NCBI GenBank assembly: GCA_024742455.1
Contig: JANSYL010000006.1
Location: 124,001 to 188,000, forward strand
Direction: 5' to 3'
Length of the DNA: 64,000 nt
Source of the DNA: Paracoccaceae bacterium
GTDB taxonomy: Bacteria > Pseudomonadota > Alphaproteobacteria > Rhodobacterales > Rhodobacteraceae
Shown here: piece by piece, positions 35,279 through 45,294 of the stretch
Numbering within the stretch: position 1 is the first letter of the stretch
How the letters are laid out: every line of letters starts with the position of its first letter
Notes under the pieces: generated by a model
Database searches by the model: none
What the model saw: the letters and a program-made list of their open reading frames with translations, nothing else
Told to the model about the DNA's origin: nothing
Translations under genes and position numbers: made by a program

Positions 35279-36406
35279 TCAGTCCTCGGCGGTGGCTTCC
35301 GCCCGGCTCTTGCCCGAGGCATCCATCGCCAAAACGCTCGCCATCACCGCGTCGAGGTCGCCATCGAGCACGCCGGACGTGTCCGAGGTTTCGAACCCCG
35401 TCCTGAGATCCTTTACCATCTGGTAGGGCTGCAGCACGTAGGACCGGATCTGGTTGCCCCATCCGGCATCGCCCTTGTTCTCATGGGCCTCGTTGATGGC
35501 GGCGTTCCGGCGGTCCAGCTCCATCTGGTAAAGCCGCGATTTCAGCGCCTTCATCGCGATATCGCGGTTCTGGTGCTGCGATTTTTCCGAACTGGTCACC
35601 ACGATCCCCGTGGGCATATGCGTGATACGGACGGCGGAATCGGTCGTGTTCACGTGCTGTCCGCCCGCGCCCGAGGACCGGTAGGTGTCGATGCGGATAT
35701 CGGCCGGGTTCACCTCGATCTCGATATTGTCGTCGACCACCGGATAGACCCAGACCGATGAAAACGACGTGTGCCGCCTTGCACTGGAATCATAGGGCGA
35801 TATCCGCACCAGCCGGTGCACGCCCGATTCCGATTTCAGCCAGCCATAGGCATTGGGACCGGAAATCTTGTAGACCGCCGATTTTATCCCCGCCTCCTCG
35901 CCCGGCGAGGTCGACTGTAATTCCACGTCATATCCGCGCTTTTCGGCCCAGCGCACATACATGCGCGCCAGCATCGACGCCCAGTCACAGCTTTCGGTGC
36001 CGCCCGCGCCGGAATTGATCTCGAGGAAGGTGTCATTGCCATCGGCCTCCCCGTCCAGCAGCGCCTCCAGCTCCTTGGCCGCGGCCGTCTCGACCAGATC
36101 GGCCAGAGCCTGTTCGGCCTCGGCCACCACTTCGGCATCGCCCTCGGCCTCGCCCAGTTCGATCAGTTCGACATTGTCAGATAACCCGGTCTTGATCGCC
36201 TCGTAGGTGCCGATCTGGTCGACCAGCATCTGGCGGTCGCGCATCAGCTTTTGCGCCCCCTCCTGGTCATTCCACAGATCGGGGTCCTCGACGCGGGCGT
36301 TGAATTCCTCCAGCCGGTGGGGCGCGGTCTCGATATCCATACGCTGGCCGAGCAGGGTCAGAGAATTCCGGATTTTCTCGATATTGGCTTGGGTCTCGGC
36401 GCGCAT
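35279..36406 (-). CDS. prfB: Peptide chain release factor 2
   Basis: A 375-residue class I release factor. The catalytic GGQ loop is in [17 protein letters not shown] at about residue 249. The codon-recognition tripeptide region reads [16 protein letters not shown], with SPY where E. coli has SPF. It recognises UGA and UAA stop codons in the ribosome and triggers peptide release. The reading frame is continuous through codon 26, so the in-frame UGA programmed frameshift that autoregulates E. coli prfB is absent. It is 135 bases downstream of the PBP1A gene on the same strand. Confidence 0.95.
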   Translation of the reverse strand: MRAETQANIEKIRNSLTLLGQRMDIETAPHRLEEFNARVEDPDLWNDQEGAQKLMRDRQMLVDQIGTYEAIKTGLSDNVELIELGEAEGDAEVVAEAEQALADLVETAAAKELEALLDGEADGNDTFLEINSGAGGTESCDWASMLARMYVRWAEKRGYDVELQSTSPGEEAGIKSAVYKISGPNAYGWLKSESGVHRLVRISPYDSSARRHTSFSSVWVYPVVDDNIEIEVNPADIRIDTYRSSGAGGQHVNTTDSAVRITHMPTGIVVTSSEKSQHQNRDIAMKALKSRLYQMELDRRNAAINEAHENKGDAGWGNQIRSYVLQPYQMVKDLRTGFETSDTSGVLDGDLDAVMASVLAMDASGKSRAEATAED

Positions 36407-36541
36407 GTCTGGGGTGTCTCTCGATGGGTTTCGCCGCTGATATATCAGCCGGGCGGCCGGTCACAAGCCGCGCGCCGGTTGGGGCGATTTCGAAATCGTT
36501 CCCGAGAGGTTCCGAACGGCCTTATCCCCTGCCCCCTGCGG

Positions 36542-39148
36542 TCAGTACAGCCCGCCCGAGCTCAGCGTGCCAAAGCCCGTTCCGGTGGGCACCGCCACGG
36601 TTTCCCCGGTCGAGGTGCGCACATCCTCGCCCCCCGGTGCCGTCACCACCAGGTCCGCGGGGTTGTTCGGATTGGACGGTTCGGTGCCGTCGCCCTCGCC
36701 CGGGCCGAACATCGGCAGGTCCGAGGACATGCCCCAGCCGCCATCGATGATCGACAGGATGCCGAAGAACGGCTCCTCGCCCTCGCGGAACAGCTCATAG
36801 ACCACGTGATCGCCGCTGGCCCCGTTTTCCAGCCGCTGACCGGAATAGCGGTCGATCGGGTAGAACACGCCGCCCTCGGGCACTTCGAAATCGCCGCCGC
36901 CATATTCCTGGATCGCGGCCAGCATGAATTCGTTGAAGACCGGGCCGCACATGCCCCCGCCCGAGGCGCCGCTCCCCAGGCTGCGGGGCTGGTCGAACCC
37001 GATATAGCAGCCCGCCGCGATGTTCGAGGTGAAGCCCACGAACCAGACATCGCGCGCGTCATTGGTGGTGCCGGTCTTGCCCGCGGCGGGCACCGGAAGG
37101 CGCACGGTCGAGGCGGCGGTGCCGCGCTGCACCACGCCCTGCATCATCGAGGTCAGCTGGTAGGCGGTGATCGGGTCGATCACCCGTTCCCGGTTCGACA
37201 CGATGCGCGGCGCGAACCCGGCATCGAGCGAGGCAAGCTGGCAATCGGGGCAAAGCCGCTGATCATGGCGATAGACGGTGTTGCCCCAGCGGTCCTGGAT
37301 GCGGTCGATCAGGGTCGGCTCGACCCGTTCGCCGCCATTGGCAAACATCGCATAGGCCGCCACCATCCGGTAAAGCGTTGTCTCCTGCGCACCCAGCGAA
37401 TTCGCGAGGAACGGCTGCATGTCATCATAGACGCCGAATTGCTCGGCATAGCGGGCGACGGTGTTCATGCCCACATCCTGCGCCAGCCGCACCGTCATCA
37501 GGTTCCGCGACCGTTCGATCCCCGTTCTGAGCGGCGAGGGCCCGTAGAACTGGTTCGAGGCATTGGTGGGCCGCCAGATGCCCGCGCCGGTTTCGACCTC
37601 GATGGGGGCGTCGATCACGATGGTGTTGGGGCTGTAGCCGGAATCAAGCGCCGCCGCGTAGACCAGCGGCTTGAAGGAGGACCCGGGCTGGCGTGTCGCC
37701 TGCGTGGCGCGGTTGAAGGACGACGCCTGGTAGGAAAAGCCCCCCTGCATCGCCAGCACCCGCCCGGTATTGACGTCCATTGCCATGAACCCGCCCTGCA
37801 CCTCGGGGACCTGGCGCAGGGTCCAGCGGATGAAGGACCCGTCGCTGTCGCTGGTCATCTCGCGGACATGCACGACATCGCCCACATTCAGCAGGTCGCC
37901 CGCCACACGTGCCTGCGATCCGCGATTGCCGTCTTCGTCCACGGGCCGGGCCCAGATGACATCTTCGGCGGGGATGAAATGGCCGTCCTCGTCCTCCTCG
38001 ACGCCCTCGATCCCGATCCGCGCGGCGCTTTCGCCGACCTCCAGAACCACGGCGGCATACCAGCCGTCGATATCCCGGGCGATCTCGGCATCGGCCAGTG
38101 CCTCGCGCCAGCTTTCCTCGTCGGCCAGAAGGCCGGGATCGATGGTGGTGACCGGCCCGCGCCACAGCCCCTGCTGGCGGTCATAGCGTTCCAGCGCCCT
38201 GCGCAGCGCGGTCTCGGCCACCTCCTGCAGGCTTTCATCCATCGTCGCGCGTACGGTGTAGCCGCCGGAAAAGAAATCCTCCTCGCCATACTGGGCCGAG
38301 ACCTGGCGGCGGATTTCGTCGGTAAAATAATTGCGCGGCGGCAGGTTGGCGCGGAAGGGTTCGATATGGCCGCCCTGCACGGTTTCCAGCGGCGCGGCCT
38401 GCGCCTCCTCCATCTCGGCCTCGGTGATGTATCCGTTCTCATACATCTCGCGCAGCACGTAATTGCGGCGGCTGAACGCGCGGTCGTAATCGCGCACCGG
38501 GTGGAAATTCGACGGTGCCTGCGGCAGCGCCGCAAGATAGGCCGCCTGCTGCAGGTTCAGGTCTTCGAGATCGGCGTTGAAATAGACCTGCGCTGCCGCC
38601 GCCACACCATAGGAATTCTGCCCGAGAAAAATCTCGTTGAGATACAGCTCAAGGATCCGCTCCTTGGACAGCGCTGTTTCGATCCGCGCGGCAAGGATGA
38701 TTTCCCGCACCTTCCGCTCGATCGTGCGCGACCCGTCCAGAAGGAAATTCTTCATCACCTGCTGTGTGATTGTCGAGGCGCCGCGAATGCCCTGCCCGCG
38801 TGATCGCACCGCCTCGACAAAGGCCGCCGCGATGGCGCGGGGGTCATATCCGCCGTGATTGTAGAAGTTGCGGTCCTCCGCACTCACGAAAGCGTGTGCG
38901 ATGCGGTCGGGGATATCCTCGGCCGGGACGAACAGCCGCCGTTCGGCGGCGAATTCATCCACGATCAGCCCTTCGCGCGAATAGATCCGGCTGATCGTCG
39001 GCGGCGTGTAATTCGACAGCGCCTCATGATCTGGCAAGTCACGGGAATACATGAACAAAATGCCACCTACGCCGATGGCCACCGCGATCATGCCCAGGGT
39101 CACGGTGGTGAAGATCGACGCGATGAAGCCAAGAATGAATCGGATCAT
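36542..39148 (-). CDS. mrcA: Penicillin-binding protein 1A
   Basis: An 868-residue class A PBP. Order: N-terminal membrane anchor (about residues 4-32), GT51 glycosyltransferase domain with SAEDRNFYNHGG (catalytic Glu near residue 91) and STITQQVMKN, an OB-like insert (about 330-430), and the transpeptidase domain with SxxK in GSSFKPLVYA (Ser near 490), SRN and the KTG of GKTGTTNDARDVW (about 689). It polymerises and cross-links peptidoglycan in the periplasm. It follows the AmiC-like amidase gene on the same strand; this order is common in Rhodobacteraceae genomes. Confidence 0.95.
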   Translation of the reverse strand: MIRFILGFIASIFTTVTLGMIAVAIGVGGILFMYSRDLPDHEALSNYTPPTISRIYSREGLIVDEFAAERRLFVPAEDIPDRIAHAFVSAEDRNFYNHGGYDPRAIAAAFVEAVRSRGQGIRGASTITQQVMKNFLLDGSRTIERKVREIILAARIETALSKERILELYLNEIFLGQNSYGVAAAAQVYFNADLEDLNLQQAAYLAALPQAPSNFHPVRDYDRAFSRRNYVLREMYENGYITEAEMEEAQAAPLETVQGGHIEPFRANLPPRNYFTDEIRRQVSAQYGEEDFFSGGYTVRATMDESLQEVAETALRRALERYDRQQGLWRGPVTTIDPGLLADEESWREALADAEIARDIDGWYAAVVLEVGESAARIGIEGVEEDEDGHFIPAEDVIWARPVDEDGNRGSQARVAGDLLNVGDVVHVREMTSDSDGSFIRWTLRQVPEVQGGFMAMDVNTGRVLAMQGGFSYQASSFNRATQATRQPGSSFKPLVYAAALDSGYSPNTIVIDAPIEVETGAGIWRPTNASNQFYGPSPLRTGIERSRNLMTVRLAQDVGMNTVARYAEQFGVYDDMQPFLANSLGAQETTLYRMVAAYAMFANGGERVEPTLIDRIQDRWGNTVYRHDQRLCPDCQLASLDAGFAPRIVSNRERVIDPITAYQLTSMMQGVVQRGTAASTVRLPVPAAGKTGTTNDARDVWFVGFTSNIAAGCYIGFDQPRSLGSGASGGGMCGPVFNEFMLAAIQEYGGGDFEVPEGGVFYPIDRYSGQRLENGASGDHVVYELFREGEEPFFGILSIIDGGWGMSSDLPMFGPGEGDGTEPSNPNNPADLVVTAPGGEDVRTSTGETVAVPTGTGFGTLSSGGLY

Positions 39149-39268
39149 GGGGTCTGCTCATGCTAGGGTTGGAGCGGTTATACGCGGTGCGGTGAAACCC
39201 GTCAAAACGGTCTCGGCGTCTTTCCGCCCCGACCCGCTGCTGCTAGCGCGCCCGTTCCCGGTGACGTG

Positions 39269-40483
39269 CTACTGCCTGAGAAGCGCGCGCCGTGCCTCGA
39301 CATCATCGACCCAGGTCAGCACCGCCTCGACCATCGCGTCCTGCATCGCGCCGCGCCAGTCCGGGTCCTGGATCTGCGACAGGTCTCCGCCGTCCGAGAT
39401 ATAGCCGATCTCCAGCAGAACCGAGGGGATGTCGGCGGCGCGCAGCACGGTGAACCCGGCCTCGCCGCGCGGGCGGCTGTGCAAACGGATGTCGGCGGCA
39501 TCAATCCGGGCGACCAGCGTATCGGCCAGCGCCGCGCTTTGCGGTGCCACGTCCAGCCGGGCAAGGTCCATCAGCACCTCGGCGACCACGTCATCGGTGC
39601 CGCCAAGGTCAACGCCCTGCACAAGATCGGCGCGGTCATGCTGTTCGGCCAGCGCGGCGGCTGCGGCGTCGCTGGCGGTGTCGGACAGGGTATAGACGGT
39701 GGCCCCCCGCGCGCGCCCCTCGGCCAGGGCGTCGGCATGGATGGAAATCAGCGCGTCCGCGCCCGCCGCGCGGGCGATGGTCAGGCGCGTGGGCAGCGGA
39801 ACGAACACATCCACTTCGCGCGTCAGTACCACCTCGACCCGGCCGGTGCGGCGCAGCCTGTCGCGCAATTCGCGCGCGAAGGTCAGCACCAGATCGGCCT
39901 CGGTCACGCCGCCCCGCACCGCGCCGGGGTCGACCCCGCCATGGCCCGGGTCAAGCACGATGACCAGCGGCGCCGAGACGTCGCGCCGTGTCTCGGGCAG
40001 CGCGGGTTCGGGCGCGGCCATGGCGTCGGCGGGGCGGCTGGCGGCCACGAAATCGCTGCCTGACGACGCGGCCAATCGCAAACGCACCCGCGCCTCGGCG
40101 GTGGCCGGGTCGACCGTCATCGCGACAATCTCGGGCAGCATCGGCGTGGCCAGCGTCAGCACCAGCCGGGACCAGCCCGGTTCGGCCGCAGGCCCGGCCG
40201 CGATGGCGGTGACAGGGCCGGTGGGGCGCAGGACAAGGTCGAAATCGTCAAAGGCAACCTCGCGGAAATCCACGACCACGCGCATCGGGTCGGCAACGGT
40301 ATAGACACGGAACGGTACCGCCTGGCTGAGGCCGAGGGTCAGGTCCACCGCCCGCGCCTCGGCGGTCATCCCCGTCTGGTCTGGCAACAGACGCGCCAGC
40401 GCGCCGAAGGGCTGCGCCTGGGCGGGGGCGACAAGGATCAGGGCCGCGACGATTGCGGCGATCAGGGGGGCTGCTCGGATCAC
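39269..40483 (-). CDS. N-acetylmuramoyl-L-alanine amidase (AmiC type)
   Basis: A 404-residue periplasmic cell-wall hydrolase. Signal peptide IRAAPLIAAIVAALILVAPAQAQ (quoted as IRAAPLIAAIV and ALILVAPAQAQ), an AMIN domain about residues 25-120 (VDLTLGLSQAVPFRVYT), and an Amidase_3 zinc domain about 170-395 with LDPGHGGVDPGAV (Zn His), a SIHADA block (Zn His) and VLLEIGYISD (catalytic Glu). It cuts the bond between MurNAc and L-Ala, typically at septa. I use the GTG at 40483, preceded by GGGAC, because it starts right at a normal signal peptide; the ATG at 40549 has no ribosome-binding site. Confidence 0.9.
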   Translation of the reverse strand: MIRAAPLIAAIVAALILVAPAQAQPFGALARLLPDQTGMTAEARAVDLTLGLSQAVPFRVYTVADPMRVVVDFREVAFDDFDLVLRPTGPVTAIAAGPAAEPGWSRLVLTLATPMLPEIVAMTVDPATAEARVRLRLAASSGSDFVAASRPADAMAAPEPALPETRRDVSAPLVIVLDPGHGGVDPGAVRGGVTEADLVLTFARELRDRLRRTGRVEVVLTREVDVFVPLPTRLTIARAAGADALISIHADALAEGRARGATVYTLSDTASDAAAAALAEQHDRADLVQGVDLGGTDDVVAEVLMDLARLDVAPQSAALADTLVARIDAADIRLHSRPRGEAGFTVLRAADIPSVLLEIGYISDGGDLSQIQDPDWRGAMQDAMVEAVLTWVDDVEARRALLRQ

Positions 40484-40592
40484 GGGGTTTGTCCCGATTG
40501 GTATTTGGCCAGAGGTTAGCAGAGCGCGCGGAAAGCCCCAAGCCGGCATGAAAAAGATTACAAAAAATCGCCCGAACCGGAAATTCTGTAAT

Positions 40593-41753
40593 CTATTTTC
40601 CGCCCCGCCCGGCCATGTAGCCGATCAGCCGCGCCACGCCGTCCTCGATCGCGGCTGTGGGTTGGGCATAGCTCAGCCGCACGGTGCCGGCGCCGCGCAC
40701 CGGGTCGAAATCGAGGCCGGGGGTGATCGCGACACCAGCCTTTTCGAGGATATCGGCGCAGAAGGCGAGGCTGTCATCGGTATACTCCGACACGTCGGCA
40801 TAGACGTAGAACGCGCCGTCCGCAGGCGCGGTTTTCGTCCAGCCTGCTTGCGCCAACCCATCCAGCAGCACCTTGCGATTGGCGGTATAGGCCGCGCGAT
40901 GCGCGTCCAGTTCGGCGCGTCCGTCCGGGCTGAGCGCGCCGAGCGCCGCGATCTGGGCGGCATGGGGCGGGCAGATGAACATGTTCTGGGCCAGCCGTTC
41001 GATGGCGCGCACATGGTCCTGGGGCACCACCATCCAGCCCAGCCGCCAGCCGGTCATCGAGAAGTATTTCGAGAAGGAATTGATCAAGTAAACCTGCGCG
41101 TCATCGGCCACCTGCAGAGCAGAAATGGCAGGGCCGCCATATTGCAGCCCATGGTAAATCTCGTCGGAAATCAACGCGATGTCCCGGTCGCGGCAGGTGT
41201 CGTGCAGTGCCGAGAGCGCGGAATGATCCAGCATCGTGCCGGTCGGGTTGGCCGGGCTGGCCACGATCAGCCCGGCCAGATCGGCGCCCAGCTGATCCGG
41301 GACCGGCTGATACCGGGTTTCCGCCGTGGTTTGCAGACCAACGGGCGTCAGGCTGAGCGCGGTCAGGATCTGTCGATAGGAAGGGTAGCAGGGTTCGCCC
41401 AATGCCACCCTGTCGCCTGCATCGAACAGCGCGGAAAAAGCCAGCAGGAAGGCCCCCGAGGCGCCCGCCGTGACCACCACGCGCGCGGGGTTCAGATCAA
41501 TGTCATACCATTCGCCGTAAAGGGCTGCGATCCCTTCGCGCAGATCGGGCCGCCCGAGCGCCACGGTATAGCCCAGTGGCCCCTTCGCCATTTCGGCGGC
41601 CAGCAGGTCGCGCGCGGCCTGCGGCGCCCCGGTGCCGGGCTGTCCCACCTCCATGTGGACGATGTCGCGGCCCGCCGCCTCGGCGGCCCGTGCCGCCTCC
41701 ATCACGTCCATCACGATGAAAGGATCGACGGCGGAACGGGTTGAAAGTCGCAT
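40593..41753 (-). CDS. PLP-dependent class I/II aminotransferase
   Basis: A 386-residue fold-type I aminotransferase. PLP Lys229 lies in NSFSKYFSMTGWRLGW, Asp197 in ISDEIYHGL, the substrate block is SPANPTGTM, and the terminal Arg is in GTVRLSYAQP. The sequence is of the 'pyridoxal-dependent aspartate/aromatic-like' subgroup; the amino donor cannot be named. ATG at 41753 gives the usual N-terminus (MRLSTRSAVDPFIVMDV). It is divergent from the DsbA-like gene. Both appear to be inserted between the RNase E gene and amiC relative to the usual order in related bacteria (inference). Confidence 0.86.
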   Translation of the reverse strand: MRLSTRSAVDPFIVMDVMEAARAAEAAGRDIVHMEVGQPGTGAPQAARDLLAAEMAKGPLGYTVALGRPDLREGIAALYGEWYDIDLNPARVVVTAGASGAFLLAFSALFDAGDRVALGEPCYPSYRQILTALSLTPVGLQTTAETRYQPVPDQLGADLAGLIVASPANPTGTMLDHSALSALHDTCRDRDIALISDEIYHGLQYGGPAISALQVADDAQVYLINSFSKYFSMTGWRLGWMVVPQDHVRAIERLAQNMFICPPHAAQIAALGALSPDGRAELDAHRAAYTANRKVLLDGLAQAGWTKTAPADGAFYVYADVSEYTDDSLAFCADILEKAGVAITPGLDFDPVRGAGTVRLSYAQPTAAIEDGVARLIGYMAGRGGK

Positions 41754-41840
41754 GGCGGGCCTTGTAATGGATGTGCGATTTGTCTTCATCACCGCAACCT
41801 GCGCGCGTCAATGGCGCGCGACCCTATTCCGAGGATGACC

Positions 41841-42671
41841 ATGGAACGTTGGATCGCTGTGGGCGCGCTTGCCGCCTTCATGTTGACGGTCGGCGCTGTG
41901 AACACGGCGCAGAACCGGGCGGATGCCCCGGACGAGCCCGAACCCGCCCCCGTTGTCGAGGTGGTCGAGGCGGCCCCCGCCTTTGACCTGGCCGAGCTGA
42001 GCGCCGAGGACCGGGCCGCGTTCGGCGGCGAGGTGCGGGCCTATCTGCTGGACAATCCCGAGGTGCTGATGGAGGCCATCGGCGTTCTGGAACAGCGCCA
42101 GGCCGCCGCCGAGGCCGAGGCCGCCGACATGGCCGTCGCCGCCAATGCCGACCTGTTGTTCAATTCGGCCTTCGACTGGGTCGGGGGCAACCCCGAGGGC
42201 GCGTTCACCTTGGTCGAATTCGTCGATTACCGCTGCGGGTTCTGCCGCCGTGCCCATCCCGAGGTGCAAGCCCTGATCGATGGCGATGATGATATTCGCC
42301 TCGTGATCAAGGAATTCCCGATCCTCGGCGAGGATTCGGTGATGTCCTCGCGGTTTGCCATTGCCACCCGCGTGGCGCTCGGCGATGCGGCCTATGAAAC
42401 GATCCACAATGCGCTGATCGAGATGCGCGGCCCGGCCACGGTCCCCGCCATGCAGGTGCTGGCCGAGGATGCAGGGCTGGACAGCGCCGCCATCGTCGCC
42501 GCGATGGAGGACCCGATCATCGAGGCCACGCTGCGGTCGAACCGGGAACTGGCGCAGCGTCTGGCCATCACCGGCACGCCCAGCTTCGTCTTCGACAGCC
42601 AGCTGGTGCGCGGCTACCTGCCACTCGAGGACATGGAGACGCTGATCGCCCAGCTGCGCGCGGCGGAATAA
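41841..42671 (+). CDS. DsbA-family periplasmic thiol:disulfide oxidoreductase
   Basis: A 276-residue protein with an N-terminal hydrophobic anchor (residues 4-20), a Glu/Ala/Pro-rich linker, an amphipathic helix region (about 50-100), and a thioredoxin-fold domain. The active site is CGFC at residues 132-135 (YRCGFCRRAHPEV), and the cis-Pro is in ITGTPSFVF. This organisation resembles ScsC/BdbD/Com1-type enzymes that oxidise or isomerise disulfides in the periplasm. GAGG lies six bases ahead of the ATG at 41841. The linker may let it dimerise or oligomerise, as the N-terminal helices of ScsC-like proteins do. Confidence 0.85.
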   Translation: MERWIAVGALAAFMLTVGAVNTAQNRADAPDEPEPAPVVEVVEAAPAFDLAELSAEDRAAFGGEVRAYLLDNPEVLMEAIGVLEQRQAAAEAEAADMAVAANADLLFNSAFDWVGGNPEGAFTLVEFVDYRCGFCRRAHPEVQALIDGDDDIRLVIKEFPILGEDSVMSSRFAIATRVALGDAAYETIHNALIEMRGPATVPAMQVLAEDAGLDSAAIVAAMEDPIIEATLRSNRELAQRLAITGTPSFVFDSQLVRGYLPLEDMETLIAQLRAAE

Positions 42672-42693
42672 CCCCGCCGCGCCGGTTGGCGCA

Positions 42694-45294
42694 TCAGCCC
42701 GCCGACCACCAGCCCCGACGCTTCGGCTTCGGGGCTTCTTCTTTCGCGGTCTCGGGTGCGGGCTCCGACGTATCGGTGGCGACCGTTTCAAGCACCGGCT
42801 CGGCGTCGCCGCCGGGGTCTTGGGCCGGTGCGGGTTCGGTCGTCGCTTCGGCCTCCGGCGCCCGCTCCTCGGGCGGCGTGGCGTCGGATGCGACCTCTGT
42901 CTCCGGTGCGGGCTTCGGGGTTCTGGGTTTGCGCGACCGGCTGCGGGGCGATTTGGGCTTTTCGGCCTGTGGCGTGTCGGCCGCATCGGCCTCGGCTGTC
43001 ACCTCTGGCGCGGCGGGCGCATCATCGGATGTTGCGTCCCCCAATCCCGCTTCGGCATCCTCTGCGGCGGGGTCATCCTGCGCATCACCATCGCCGTTCT
43101 CCGTCTCGCCATTTTCGGACCGGTTGCCCTTGCGGCGTCCGCGTCCGCCCCGGCGGCGGCGGCGTTTCTTCTTGGGCTGGCCGTCTTCGCCCAGCTCGGG
43201 CGCGGCATCCTCGGCGCTGTCATCTTCATCTTCGGCGGCTTCGCCGACCGCTTCGTCCAGCTCCTCCATCAGCGCGGCATCCATCGACACGATGGGGGCC
43301 GCCGCAGGCACCCGCCTGGTGGGCGTGTTGGATTTGGCGATGTCGAAGACCGGCGGTATCATCGCGGGGTCGGCGACCACGCGGATGGCGATGCCGTAGC
43401 GCGCCTCGATCGCGGCGAGGTAGTCGCGCTTTTCGTTCATCAGGTAGTTCACGATCCCCACCGGAGCGGTCAGCACCAGTTCCTTGGCGCGGCGTTTCGT
43501 GGCCTCTTCCTCGAGGCTGCGCAGGATCGACAAGGCTAGGCTGTCATCGGAGCGGATCAGCCCGGTGCCATGGCAGGTGTGGCAGGCCTGGGTCGTGGCC
43601 TCGAGCATGCCCGGGCGCAGGCGCTGGCGGCTCATCTCCATCAGCCCGAAGGCCGAGATGCGGCCGATCTGGATCCGCGCGCGGTCGGATTTCAGCCGCT
43701 CTTTCATGCGCTTTTCGACGGCGGAATTGTTGCGCCGTTCGTCCATGTCGATGAAGTCGATCACGATCAGGCCGGCAAGGTCGCGCAGGCGCACCTGGCG
43801 CGCCACCTCATCGGCGGCTTCGAGGTTGGTCTTCAGCGCAGTTTCCTCGATCGAGCCTTCCTTGGTGGCCTTGCCCGAGTTCACGTCGATGGCCACCAGC
43901 GCCTCGGTCACGCCGATCACGATATAGCCGCCGGATTTCAGCTGCACCGTCGGGTTGAACATGTCGGCAAGGTAGCCTTCGACCTTGTGCTTGGCGAAAA
44001 GCGGCATCGGGTCGTGGTAGTGTTTCACGTTCTTGGCATGGGACGGCATGATCATCTTCATGAAGTCCTTGGCCTGGCGGTACCCGGCCTCGCCTTCGAC
44101 CAGCACCTCACCGATATCGCGATTATACAGGTCGCGGATCGAGCGGTGGATCAGGTTGCCTTCTTCATAGATCGGGGCGGGCGCGGTGGATTTCAGCGTC
44201 AGTTCGCGCACCTGTTCCCACTGCCGCTGCAGGTATTCGTAATCCCGCTTGATCTCGGTCTTGGTGCGGTTGGCACCGGCCGTGCGCACGATCAGCCCGG
44301 CGCCCTGCGGCACGTCGAGCGAGGTCGCGATTTCCTTCAGCTTCTTGCGGTCGGCGGCGTTGGTGATCTTGCGGGAAATGCCGCCGCCGCGGGCGGTGTT
44401 GGGCATCAGCACGCAATAGCGGCCCGCGAGGCTGAGATAGGTGGTCAGCGCCGCGCCCTTGTTGCCGCGTTCTTCCTTGACGACCTGCACCAGCATGATC
44501 TGGCGAACCTTCACGACCTCCTGGATCTTGTAGCGGCGCGCGCGGGGTTTGCGGACCGGGCGGATGTCTTCCTCGGTGTCGTCATCGGCGACGGTTTCCG
44601 CCGTGGGCGCCGGATTGTCGTCGTCGCTGTCGGTTTCGGCGTCGGTGTCAGCGTCGTCCGCGACGGTATCGTCCTCGGCCGTGGTGTCATCTGCCGCGTC
44701 GGCCTCCATGACGGCGGTTTCTTCATCCAAGGCCGTTTCGTCATCCGTGCCGGGGTCTGCGGGCGCATCGGACCGGTCGGCCGGGGCAAAGCCCTCGACC
44801 GCACCGTCAATGGTTTCCGCGTCCTCCAGATCAACGACATCCATGCCCTCGGGCAGGCTGACCTCGCCGGTGGTGACGGCATCCTTGGCGGCGGATTCGG
44901 CCTGGGTCTCGGCGGATCTTGACCGCGACCGGCCACGCGACCGGTTGCGGTTGCGAGATGATTTCGGCTTGGCCGATTCGTCCTCGGCGCGGGCCTGTTC
45001 CTCGGCCAGCGCGCGTTCCTCGGCCAGCAGCGCCTCGCGGTCGGCGACGGGGATCTGGTAGTAATCGGGATGGATTTCCGAGAAGGCGAGAAAGCCGTGG
45101 CGGTTTCCGCCGTAGTCGACAAAGGCCGCCTGCAGCGAGGGTTCGACCCGTGTCACCTTTGCCAGATAGATGTTTCCTGCCAGTTGCCGCTTGTTCAGCG
45201 ACTCGAAATCGAACTCCTCGACGCGGGATCCGTCAGCCACGACAACCCGGGTTTCCTCGGGGTGGGTGGCATCGATAAGCATTTTCTTTGCCAT
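42694..45294 (-). CDS. rne: Ribonuclease E/G
   Basis: An 866-residue RNase E. The N-terminal S1 domain begins around residue 40 (NIYLAKVTRVEPSLQAAFVDYG) and is interrupted by a large acidic insert of about 150 residues (Asp/Glu/Ala-rich, approx. 95-245), as in other alphaproteobacterial enzymes. The catalytic core contains GLIVIDFIDMDE, with the Mg-binding Asp, and the zinc-link CHTCHGTG. The C-terminal ~190 residues are low-complexity with basic and acidic clusters, the likely RNA and degradosome scaffold. AAGGA is five bases ahead of the ATG at 45294. It has an unusually long upstream gap. Confidence 0.93.
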   Translation of the reverse strand: MAKKMLIDATHPEETRVVVADGSRVEEFDFESLNKRQLAGNIYLAKVTRVEPSLQAAFVDYGGNRHGFLAFSEIHPDYYQIPVADREALLAEERALAEEQARAEDESAKPKSSRNRNRSRGRSRSRSAETQAESAAKDAVTTGEVSLPEGMDVVDLEDAETIDGAVEGFAPADRSDAPADPGTDDETALDEETAVMEADAADDTTAEDDTVADDADTDAETDSDDDNPAPTAETVADDDTEEDIRPVRKPRARRYKIQEVVKVRQIMLVQVVKEERGNKGAALTTYLSLAGRYCVLMPNTARGGGISRKITNAADRKKLKEIATSLDVPQGAGLIVRTAGANRTKTEIKRDYEYLQRQWEQVRELTLKSTAPAPIYEEGNLIHRSIRDLYNRDIGEVLVEGEAGYRQAKDFMKMIMPSHAKNVKHYHDPMPLFAKHKVEGYLADMFNPTVQLKSGGYIVIGVTEALVAIDVNSGKATKEGSIEETALKTNLEAADEVARQVRLRDLAGLIVIDFIDMDERRNNSAVEKRMKERLKSDRARIQIGRISAFGLMEMSRQRLRPGMLEATTQACHTCHGTGLIRSDDSLALSILRSLEEEATKRRAKELVLTAPVGIVNYLMNEKRDYLAAIEARYGIAIRVVADPAMIPPVFDIAKSNTPTRRVPAAAPIVSMDAALMEELDEAVGEAAEDEDDSAEDAAPELGEDGQPKKKRRRRRGGRGRRKGNRSENGETENGDGDAQDDPAAEDAEAGLGDATSDDAPAAPEVTAEADAADTPQAEKPKSPRSRSRKPRTPKPAPETEVASDATPPEERAPEAEATTEPAPAQDPGGDAEPVLETVATDTSEPAPETAKEEAPKPKRRGWWSAG

